Shown one piece after another: positions 1 through 5,266 of a DNA stretch of 17,105 bases; position 1 is the stretch's first letter, and each line of letters opens with the position of its first letter. The notes below the pieces were generated by a model, which saw only the letters and a list, made by a program, of their open reading frames with translations, was not told the origin of the DNA and made no database searches. The stretch is from Deltaproteobacteria bacterium (GTDB lineage Bacteria > Desulfobacterota > Binatia > UBA9968), in contig JAHFAP010000039.1 in NCBI GenBank assembly GCA_023250495.1, positions 1-17,105 of the forward strand. The letters run 5' to 3'. The position numbers and the translations under genes are program-made.

Positions 1-648
1 TACGCCGACTCCGGAAAGCGGGAGATCGATGATATCCGCCAGGTTCAGCAGACGGCGCATTCCTTCTTCCTCCGCTTTGACCGCAAACGCCACGTCGATA
101 GCAGTGGCATCGATCGCGCCCGCCTTGACGGCCGCGAGTCGCACCGGGCTTTCGCCGGTGACAATAATCTTGACGTCCTTGTCCGGATCGAGGCCGAAGT
201 GCCTGACGGTGACGCGGGCGAGGTAGTCCACGGTGCCGGCGAACGAGTCTACGCCGATCGTTTTGCCCTTGAGATCTTTGCCCGACTTGATATCGCTCCG
301 CACCACGAAGACGTGCAGCGGCTTGGCGGCCATGCCGGTGACGACCTTGACCGGAACGCCGGTCACGGCCGCGCGCAGCGTGGAGCCCCACGCGAGCAGA
401 TAATCAATGTCGCCGGAAACCAACGCTTTCACGCCGATTGCGGGCTGCATCTGAACCTTGTCCGCGTTCAATCCTTCGTCTTTAAAAAATCCCTTGCGCA
501 TTGCCGCCACGACCGGAAACTCGAACAGACCGCGGCTGGGCGTGCCGATCATCACGCGCTCGGCGGCGAGGACTACAGGCAGGCCGTGTAGCGTGAAGCA
601 AAACCACAAGGGCCATGCCAACGCCACGATAGTTTTCTTGCAGTTCAT
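1..648 (-). CDS. ABC transporter substrate-binding protein, NMT1/SsuA-like (3' end off window)
   Basis: This reverse-strand reading frame runs open from an ATG at 648 to the left edge, giving 216 residues with no stop, so the C-terminus is missing. AGGAG lies 8 bases before the ATG. Residues 1-29 form a signal peptide (basic MNCKK, hydrophobic core, then VLAA before Glu30), so the protein is probably periplasmic. The mature part shows the pattern of NMT1/THI5/SsuA/TauA-type type 2 binding proteins: an early MIGTPSRGLFEFPVVAAMRK strand-helix unit, KGFFKDEGL, then DLKGKTIGVDSFAGT and a later VRLAAVKAGAIDATAID segment. Such proteins deliver small organic ligands to an ABC permease; no permease or ATPase gene is visible here. 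It starts 22 bases after the decarboxylase-like gene and is probably the last visible gene of that operon. The ligand cannot be inferred. Family call is firm; specificity unknown. Confidence 0.85.
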   Translation of the reverse strand, partial: MNCKKTIVALAWPLWFCFTLHGLPVVLAAERVMIGTPSRGLFEFPVVAAMRKGFFKDEGLNADKVQMQPAIGVKALVSGDIDYLLAWGSTLRAAVTGVPVKVVTGMAAKPLHVFVVRSDIKSGKDLKGKTIGVDSFAGTVDYLARVTVRHFGLDPDKDVKIIVTGESPVRLAAVKAGAIDATAIDVAFAVKAEEEGMRRLLNLADIIDLPLSGVGV

Positions 649-670
649 GGACTTTCTCCTCACAGGAATT

Positions 671-1387
671 TTACAGCAGGCTGAGAAGTTTTCCATACCC
701 TGGCTTTGCCTCTTTGATTTCAAGCATCTTGAGCCCCCACCACGCCGAGGCTTGCACCGTCGTCACAACGGGAATCTTTAAATCGGCCTCAAGAGGCGCG
801 ATGGCCTGCAGCGTCTGCCACTTCGGATTGGGAATGTAAATGCCCTCTGCGTCCGGGCGCTCTCGAAATGCTTCTTTGGCCAGGCGCAGAGGAAGCTCGG
901 GCGGCAACTGCGCCATCTCCCTCGGCCCGGGACAAAGAGCGCTCTTGAGGCAGAGCACCTCGAAGCCGTTTTTTTCCAGACGCCGCTTCATCCCGTCGTT
1001 GAGACTCTCCCGGTACGGAGTGACGAGGAGAAGCTTTTTAACGCGCAAAACCTGAAGCGCCGACTCTGCAGCCTCCTGCCCTGTGGTCACTGGAACGCCG
1101 GTTTCCAGTTCCAGATCCCGCGCTAGGCTGCTGGTTCCTTCACCTTGATCGGAGGTCACCAGAGGCGAGCCCCCGAGGACGAGCGCTCCCACACCCGACT
1201 TGACCAGCCCGCGCGCCGCGCGCCCTACAACCTCCTGTGCTTTGCGGAATTCCTGCGGCGTATGCTCCTCGACGCCGAGAGTGGCGAAGATGACATTCAC
1301 GCCCTCCGGGACTATTTTGAACCAATCCTGAGCTTCATCGAGATAGGTAGGGGTGACCGCGCCGATCTGTCCTCTTGCGCCGCGCAT
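671..1387 (-). CDS. Arylmalonate decarboxylase / Asp-Glu racemase superfamily protein lacking the catalytic Cys
   Basis: The 238-residue product aligns by eye over its whole length with Bordetella arylmalonate decarboxylase (recalled, about 240 residues). The shared landmarks are LVKSGVGALVLGGSPL against the family dioxyanion-hole segment, TPYRESLN (Tyr125) against TAYIDDVN, and C-terminal KPGYGKLL against RPGYGRLF. The reading frame is open further upstream, but that part lies inside the hydrolase gene; ATG at 1387, four bases after that gene's stop, restores family length. The catalytic Cys188 of arylmalonate decarboxylase sits in a GILLSCGG context; here the matching segment is GIYIPNPKW with Asn187 in its place. 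The other cysteine position of racemases and maleate isomerases is Gly72-Gly73, as in true decarboxylases. The fold is therefore confident, but standard cysteine-based chemistry is not expected and the reaction is unknown. Confidence 0.75.
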   Translation of the reverse strand: MRGARGQIGAVTPTYLDEAQDWFKIVPEGVNVIFATLGVEEHTPQEFRKAQEVVGRAARGLVKSGVGALVLGGSPLVTSDQGEGTSSLARDLELETGVPVTTGQEAAESALQVLRVKKLLLVTPYRESLNDGMKRRLEKNGFEVLCLKSALCPGPREMAQLPPELPLRLAKEAFRERPDAEGIYIPNPKWQTLQAIAPLEADLKIPVVTTVQASAWWGLKMLEIKEAKPGYGKLLSLL

Positions 1388-1391
1388 CTCG

Positions 1392-2219
1392 CTATTCCAG
1401 CCTGACGTTTTTCTTGAAGTCGTAATCAGTGGAAAAATCGCTCTCGAAGGTCCACAAGACTCTGCTTTTGTCCCAGCCGCCACCGAAGCTCTTCTTAAGG
1501 AACGTGAGCAGAAGCTTCCAGGCATCCGTGGCCGCTTCTTTGCGGTAACGGCCCGGCATCGTGTCATTGAGCCAGCCATGCGGGGCATCGCGATAAATTC
1601 GGACGTGAAAGCTCTTCTTGTGCTGCTCCAGACAACCGCGGAATCTCAGAACGTCATCCACGGAGATGATGTGGTCCGCCTCGCCGAAGACGCCCAGGAG
1701 AGGACAGGAGATTTTTTGCAGCAGAGCTTCGATCGGCTCCGGCCGGTACTCGTCCGTCGTCCACTCCTTGCCACCGGCGGCGCCGTAAAAAACGACGCAG
1801 GCCGAGAGATCGTCGCGGTGGGCTGCAGGCAGCAAAGCATGGCGGCCGGTCTGGCACACACCCATGATCCCGATCCGCGACGGATCGACCGAATCGAGCT
1901 TCTTCAAATATTCGATTGCCCTTCCCAGATTGTCAAGCACTTCAGTGTCGCGCAGCTCGACGCGGACGTCTCCGCGCTGCAGAGCCTTTTTATCCCCGGT
2001 GAAACGCCAAAAAAGATCCGGCGCAAGACCCACGTAGCCGGCCCGGGCCAACTTCGCGGTTAAATCCTTCGTATGCTGCACCACCCCGTACCTCTCGTGG
2101 AGAAGGATCACGGCGGGCCGCTTCCCTTTAGCTCTAGGCAGAGCGCGAAAGGCACTCATCCCGCTGGGCAAGCGCACGGTTGAAGATGAAAGCGGCGACG
2201 ATTTTTTTTGCTTCGCCAT
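1392..2219 (-). CDS. Dienelactone hydrolase family protein
   Basis: This is a 275-residue alpha/beta hydrolase of the dienelactone hydrolase (DLH/CarboxymethyleneButenolidase-like) family. Visible elements in order are VILLHERYG (Glu42, the family's HExxG position), the nucleophile elbow GVCQTG with Cys122, GEADHIIS with acid Asp182, and DAPHGW with His214. Together they make the Cys-Asp-His triad typical of DLH. The elbow differs from the common GxCxGG form by a Thr before the last Gly. There is no signal peptide, so it should be cytoplasmic. Family members open lactone rings or cleave small esters, often in degradation of aromatic or haloaromatic compounds. The ATG at 2219 is preceded by a GGGGGAT ribosome-binding stretch. 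It sits between the TenA-like gene (32-base gap) and the decarboxylase-like gene (4-base gap), so it is surely co-transcribed with the latter. Confidence 0.85.
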   Translation of the reverse strand: MAKQKKSSPLSSSTVRLPSGMSAFRALPRAKGKRPAVILLHERYGVVQHTKDLTAKLARAGYVGLAPDLFWRFTGDKKALQRGDVRVELRDTEVLDNLGRAIEYLKKLDSVDPSRIGIMGVCQTGRHALLPAAHRDDLSACVVFYGAAGGKEWTTDEYRPEPIEALLQKISCPLLGVFGEADHIISVDDVLRFRGCLEQHKKSFHVRIYRDAPHGWLNDTMPGRYRKEAATDAWKLLLTFLKKSFGGGWDKSRVLWTFESDFSTDYDFKKNVRLE

Positions 2220-2251
2220 CGTATCCCCCTATCACTCACGCGCGGTCGCGC

Positions 2252-3037
2252 TTACTTTTTCTCGGCCATGCCCTGCTCGTAAACGCCGCGGTGCATGACG
2301 CCATAGAGATCCACGGCGGTGAGAGCGCAGTATTCGAGGTTGTAACCTTCGCGCACGTCCGCGTAGCCGTCTTGGAGAATCCGCTCCATCACCGCGCGAT
2401 TGAAGCTGCCGTGGCCCATCACACCTTCGTCATGCTCCTTGAGGTCCGCCTCTTCGTGCGTGGAAAAATAGATCGCCTGCTCGCGGCTAAATCCATAGTG
2501 GCCGGTCAGGGCCCGATACCAGCTTGCCGCCCAGTGGCCGATCGGCTCTTCGGTCAGCATCGAAAACCACCACTCGGCCACGGTGCCCTCCCACAGAAGA
2601 GCGCGCTTGAAATCGAGGATCGCGCGCGCCTCGGGCAGCATCGGCTGGCGCAAGACATCTACTTCGGAAAGTCCCAAAGCCTCGGCGGTCTGCAGCATGA
2701 CGAGGACATGGCCCGGCGGCTTTGGGTGGATGAATTCATCAGCTACCTTAGCGCCGAACGGTCCGAGAAGGTCGGTGTGCCTTTTGAAGAAGCCGAGGTG
2801 CTTGTGATACGAGGCGGCGATCAGCGTGTTGATCTCGATGGTGAAGGCGCCCCAGTTTCTGAAAAAGAGCTGGATCACTGAAATGGGCAAGCTCCCGTCT
2901 GTCAGAGATTTCATGAACGCTCCCTGAGTTACTCGCTCGTTCCAGCGCCGCACGACCTTGGCGTTGACCTCGTCTACGTAGGCCTTGGCCTCTTGAGCAC
3001 TCATCTTGACGGCCAGTTGCGGAGTCTTAGCTTCCAT
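2252..3037 (-). CDS. TenA/PqqC-like iron-containing redox enzyme family protein
   Basis: The 261-residue product resembles the heme-oxygenase-fold group that includes TenA, PqqC and the CADD-type iron oxidases. It is helical, tryptophan- and tyrosine-rich, and has the family's late metal-ligand region YFSTHEEADLKEH (His194, Asp198, then Glu201 or His202) plus an earlier Glu-containing segment LLWEGTVAEWW (Glu150, Glu155). No signal peptide is visible. I chose ATG at 3037, with GAGAGA about eight bases upstream, over an in-frame GTG at 3052. It is the first gene of the operon running left. A promoter candidate lies 30-60 bases upstream. Known relatives cleave thiamin derivatives, oxidise PQQ precursors or make p-aminobenzoate; none of these jobs is supported by the neighbours, so the reaction is open. 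Confidence 0.75.
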   Translation of the reverse strand: MEAKTPQLAVKMSAQEAKAYVDEVNAKVVRRWNERVTQGAFMKSLTDGSLPISVIQLFFRNWGAFTIEINTLIAASYHKHLGFFKRHTDLLGPFGAKVADEFIHPKPPGHVLVMLQTAEALGLSEVDVLRQPMLPEARAILDFKRALLWEGTVAEWWFSMLTEEPIGHWAASWYRALTGHYGFSREQAIYFSTHEEADLKEHDEGVMGHGSFNRAVMERILQDGYADVREGYNLEYCALTAVDLYGVMHRGVYEQGMAEKK

Positions 3038-3067
3038 ACTTTTCTCTCTCACTCAATTGCGCCAAGC

Positions 3068-3094
3068 ATTATCTTGCAGGAGAAATAGAGTCAA
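3068..3094 (-). promoter_or_regulatory. Candidate sigma70 promoter of the TenA-DLH-decarboxylase-binding protein operon
   Basis: On the reverse strand TTGACT (3094-3089, five of six to consensus) is followed after 15 bases by GATAAT (3073-3068, five of six). The spacer is two bases shorter than ideal. Transcription would begin near 3061 and give a leader of about 24 bases before the ATG at 3037, containing the GAGAGA ribosome site. Confidence 0.4.
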
Positions 3095-3119
3095 GGCTAG
3101 AGTCCTCGCTGCGCTCGGA

Positions 3120-3163
3120 ATCTCAGATCCCAGATTTGCGATCCGAAATTTGCGATTTGAGAT
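3120..3163. repeat. Dispersed intergenic repeat, copy A
   Basis: The 44-base unit has near-perfect inverted ends, ATCTCAGATC (3120-3129) and GATTTGAGAT (3154-3163), nine of ten complementary. Inside are two direct copies of ATTTGCGAT (3134-3142 and 3148-3156) with a 14-base period. On the reverse strand it contains AATTTCGGATC, which matches the core of copy B (AATTTTGGATC) at ten of eleven bases. It is followed by a small GCCCGAAGGGC stem-loop. It lies between divergent genes and encodes nothing convincing. Confidence 0.55.
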
Positions 3164-3224
3164 GCCCGAAGGGCTTGGCTCCCGCTGAGGGCAGATCCTT
3201 CCTCGGGAGGAAACTTCTTCAGAC

Positions 3225-3253
3225 TTGCCATGATTTTCCCGAACGCTTATATT
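3225..3253 (+). promoter_or_regulatory. Sigma70-type promoter for the Ddn-like gene, giving a leaderless start
   Basis: TTGCCA (3225-3230) and TATATT (3248-3253) are separated by exactly 17 bases; each hexamer matches consensus at four or five positions. A start seven to eight bases past the -10 box falls at 3260-3261, on the A of the ATG itself. No Shine-Dalgarno sequence is present before that ATG, which fits a leaderless transcript. Confidence 0.5.
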
Positions 3254-3260
3254 CGGGCCG

Positions 3261-3584
3261 ATGAAGTTGCGAAACGACTCCGTATTTGTGGGCGAGCTTA
3301 CTACCATTGGGCGGCGCACGGGCCTTCCGCGCACGGTGGAGCTTAGAATGGTTTATCTCGACGGCAGATTTTATGCCGCCTCAAGCAGCATTCAGCGAAA
3401 ACACTGGTGCCGGAACATGCTGAAGAATCCCACTGTAGAAGTCAAAGCTGGAGATGACCGTTTTCCCTGCCAGGCGCGCCAGGTCGCCGATGAAAAACTC
3501 CGCCTCCGCGTCCTCAACCTGCGCGACTCGCCTCCACTGTTGGAGCGCGCGGTCTTCGAAATGACCCCGCGAGAGCCCTCCTAG
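3261..3584 (+). CDS. Short Ddn-type (deazaflavin-dependent nitroreductase family) protein
   Basis: The 107-residue protein carries the Ddn/DUF385 pattern of the split beta-barrel flavin-binding fold: LTTIGRRTGLPRTVEL near the N-terminus, then YAASSS, then HWCRNMLKNPTVEV, and a closing AVFEMTP strand. Members bind F420 or a flavin and reduce varied substrates; which cofactor is used here cannot be read. It is shorter than many members (about 130-150 residues), yet both the opening and closing motifs are present, so I regard it as complete. It is one of only two forward-strand genes here. There is no ribosome-binding site; a promoter -10 box ends eight bases before the ATG. It is monocistronic, ending in a hairpin terminator shared in space with the convergent lipoprotein gene's stop. 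Confidence 0.75.
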   Translation: MKLRNDSVFVGELTTIGRRTGLPRTVELRMVYLDGRFYAASSSIQRKHWCRNMLKNPTVEVKAGDDRFPCQARQVADEKLRLRVLNLRDSPPLLERAVFEMTPREPS

Positions 3585-3631
3585 CCAACCGCCGCCCCGG
3601 CAGGATGGCTACTTCTTTTCTTTCCCTTTTT
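3582..3631 (+). terminator. Intrinsic terminator after the Ddn-like gene
   Basis: A stem is formed by TAGCCA (3582-3587) with TGGCTA (3606-3611), continued after one mismatch by CC/GG and, past a bulge, GCCG-CCC-CGGC (3591-3601). On the forward strand it is followed at once by a pyrimidine tract rich in T (3612-3631). The outer arms contain the TAG stop codons of both convergent genes. The reverse strand has no T-rich tail after the stem, so it should act mainly on forward transcripts. Confidence 0.55.
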
Positions 3632-3830
3632 GCTCTTGGGTGTTCTTCTCCAGATTCTCCACGCCCTTCTGCATCCCTTCATACATCTTTTTCTCTTTTG
3701 CCATCCCTTCCTGGAGCACCTTCTTAATCTCAGCATCCCTATCGGCCGAGCTTTTGTCGTCCTTCCCGCAACCTACGCCTATGATCCCGATCAGGACTGA
3801 AAAAATAAATCCTTTAACCCAACTTCCCAT
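3609..3830 (-). CDS. Small lipoprotein with charged helical tail
   Basis: The 73-residue product begins with MGSWVKG, a hydrophobic stretch to residue 20 and a lipobox-like ending GVGC, making Cys21 the probable lipidated residue. The -3 position is Gly where Leu or Val is usual, with Ile17 just before. The following Gly-Lys, without Asp at +2, would favour the outer membrane in a Gram-negative cell. The rest is Lys/Glu-rich and probably one amphipathic helix (residues 33-73). The start at 3830 is fixed by a perfect AGGAGGTG site; an ATG 60 bases upstream in frame has none and would spoil the signal peptide. I do not recognise a family. It lies 116 bases after doxX in the same direction and may be the tail of that operon or have its own promoter. 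Confidence 0.7.
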   Translation of the reverse strand: MGSWVKGFIFSVLIGIIGVGCGKDDKSSADRDAEIKKVLQEGMAKEKKMYEGMQKGVENLEKNTQEQKGKEKK

Positions 3831-3922
3831 GAGGCACCTCCTTTTCCAATCCGATAGATCTATACGAAAGCTACTCAATTGTGCGCCCACTTAACCTGGG
3901 CAAGTAAGACGCCCCGCTTTTC

Positions 3923-3950
3923 GTAGCCTGGCTAGAGATAGCCCAGCTAC
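3923..3950 (-). other. GAGA-loop hairpin at the doxX stop codon
   Basis: Outer arms GTAGC (3923-3927) and GCTAC (3946-3950), a two-by-two mismatch, inner arms GGCTA (3930-3934) and TAGCC (3939-3943), and a four-base loop make a compact ten-pair hairpin. The loop reads GAGA on the forward strand and TCTC in reverse-strand RNA. It covers the doxX stop codon. No T-run follows on either strand, so it may be an mRNA 3'-end or processing hairpin rather than a classical terminator. Confidence 0.45.
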
Positions 3951-4339
3951 AGATCCCCACCCACCGCGGGCTTTCCCGGTCCGGCAAGGAGAAGGGCGAG
4001 CAGGCCGCCGAGAAGAGCGAGGTTGAGGTCGTAGCCGCCGGCAAACCCCTTCGGCAGAGTTACTGTAACCATGGCCACGGCCATAACCCCTGTAAGCAGA
4101 AGCGCCGCCAGCCGCGTGCCGGTTCCGAGGAGAATGGCCAGCCCGCCGAAGAACTCAATGGCTGCAACCATAGGGGCCATAATCCCAGGTAGAGGAACCC
4201 CAGCCTGCTCCAGAAACCCGGCGAACCATTTGAGATCGGAGAGCTTCAGCCAGCCGTAGGTGAGGAAAACGATGCCTATGAAGATCCTTAGGACGAAAAC
4301 CGAGTAGTCACGACATGGACCGAATATTTTTTCCAGCAT
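3947..4339 (-). CDS. DoxX family membrane protein
   Basis: The 130-residue protein has four hydrophobic segments (about 14-30, 52-71, 77-95 and 105-120). It shows the DoxX family pattern: LRIFIGIVFLTYGWLKL with Lys32, then IEFFGGLAILLGTGTRLAAL with Glu62, then YDLNLALL and a final GPG. The start at 4339 is supported by AAAGGAGGG five bases upstream; an earlier in-frame ATG has no such site. DoxX-family proteins are inner-membrane proteins related to the quinone-linked thiosulfate oxidoreductase subunit DoxD, though most have no proven reaction. It follows coxM by 57 bases with no visible promoter or terminator between, so it is probably in the cox operon. An electron-transfer or membrane-docking role for the molybdenum enzyme is an inference only. 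Confidence 0.8.
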   Translation of the reverse strand: MLEKIFGPCRDYSVFVLRIFIGIVFLTYGWLKLSDLKWFAGFLEQAGVPLPGIMAPMVAAIEFFGGLAILLGTGTRLAALLLTGVMAVAMVTVTLPKGFAGGYDLNLALLGGLLALLLAGPGKPAVGGDL

Positions 4340-4396
4340 ACGCCCTCCTTTCAGTTCACACGTAATACGCCTAACGGTTTCCAACTCCTCCCGCGA

Positions 4397-5266
4397 TTAA
4401 ACTCCCGCTCTCTTTGCTGCTTCTTGAATCGCCCTGGCGGCATACAGGCGCGCAAGATCGGCGCGAAATTCGCCAGAGGCGTGGATGTCCTCCATAGGGT
4501 CAACGCCCTGGGCGGTGTGGGAGGCCGCCTCTTCGATCAGGCTTGGGTTGAGATTTTTTCCTCTGAGCCGCCGCTCAACTCCTTTGGCGCGAAATGGCTT
4601 GGCAGCCAGGCCGGCCACGCCGATGCCGATATCCTCGCAAATTCCGGAAGCGCTTAGCTTCAGCCAAACCGCCACGCCGACAAGGGCAAACCCCGAGGCC
4701 TTTTGCGGCGCCTTCAAATAGGCTGTCCCGCAGCGACCGGACAACAGCGGGACGCGGATCTCGGTAAGGATCTCGGTCGGACTTAACGCCGTGGCCATAA
4801 GGCCAAGAAAAAAATCTTCGGCCTTGAGCCGACGCTCTCCTTGGGGCCCGGTCGCTCGCAGCTCCCCGGCGAGAGCAAGAATAGGTGCGGGCATATCTGC
4901 GGCCGGATCCGCGTGCGCGAGACTCCCGCCGATCGTTCCCCGATTGCGCACCTGAACATCACCGATCACACGCGCTGTCTGAGGCAGCAGCGGGCACTTT
5001 TCCTTAAGCAGCTTTGAGCTCTCGATCTGGTAGTGCGTGGACAGCGCGCCAATGAGAATCTTGTCGCCCTCCTGGGAAATAAGGCCAAGGCTGGGAATTC
5101 TGCCTAGATCAACGAGCAACGTTGGGCTCGCCAGCCTGAGCTTCATCAGCGGAAGGAGGCTGTGGCCGCCAGCCAGGAGTTTCACCTCTTCTCCATGAGT
5201 ACCAAGAGCGCGGATCGCTTCCTCCAAAGTCGCAGGCGCGAGGTAATCAAAAGCCGCCGGGATCAT
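4397..5266 (-). CDS. coxM: Form II carbon monoxide dehydrogenase-type FAD-binding subunit (medium chain)
   Basis: The 289-residue protein is the flavin subunit of a xanthine dehydrogenase-family molybdenum hydroxylase. Both family FAD signatures are clear: AGGHSLLP at residues 32-39 and TIGGSLAHADPAAD from residue 111, followed by the C-terminal CO-dehydrogenase flavoprotein domain. It would pass electrons from the iron-sulfur subunit to a membrane or soluble acceptor. The start is set at 5266 because its ATG overlaps the coxL stop as ATGA and has GGAGGC upstream; a longer frame running to 5305 lies inside coxL. Length is normal (about 280-290). It is the third gene of the S-L-M cluster, so translation is coupled to coxL. 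The symbol reflects homology; the substrate may not be CO. Confidence 0.9.
   Translation of the reverse strand: MIPAAFDYLAPATLEEAIRALGTHGEEVKLLAGGHSLLPLMKLRLASPTLLVDLGRIPSLGLISQEGDKILIGALSTHYQIESSKLLKEKCPLLPQTARVIGDVQVRNRGTIGGSLAHADPAADMPAPILALAGELRATGPQGERRLKAEDFFLGLMATALSPTEILTEIRVPLLSGRCGTAYLKAPQKASGFALVGVAVWLKLSASGICEDIGIGVAGLAAKPFRAKGVERRLRGKNLNPSLIEEAASHTAQGVDPMEDIHASGEFRADLARLYAARAIQEAAKRAGV

Noticed and set aside
3134..3156. Direct repeats ATTTGCGAT as a possible CRISPR remnant
   Set aside because: Nine-base units with a 14-base period and no spacers or cas genes; better explained as part of the dispersed repeat.
3053..3334. Reverse frame across the intergenic region, 93 codons
   Set aside because: Its centre is translated repeat DNA, it runs over the forward promoter and the start of the Ddn-like gene, and it shows no domain.
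3261..3584. Ddn-like gene as a truncated pseudogene
   Set aside because: Though short, it has the opening and closing family motifs, its own promoter and a terminator directly after the stop.
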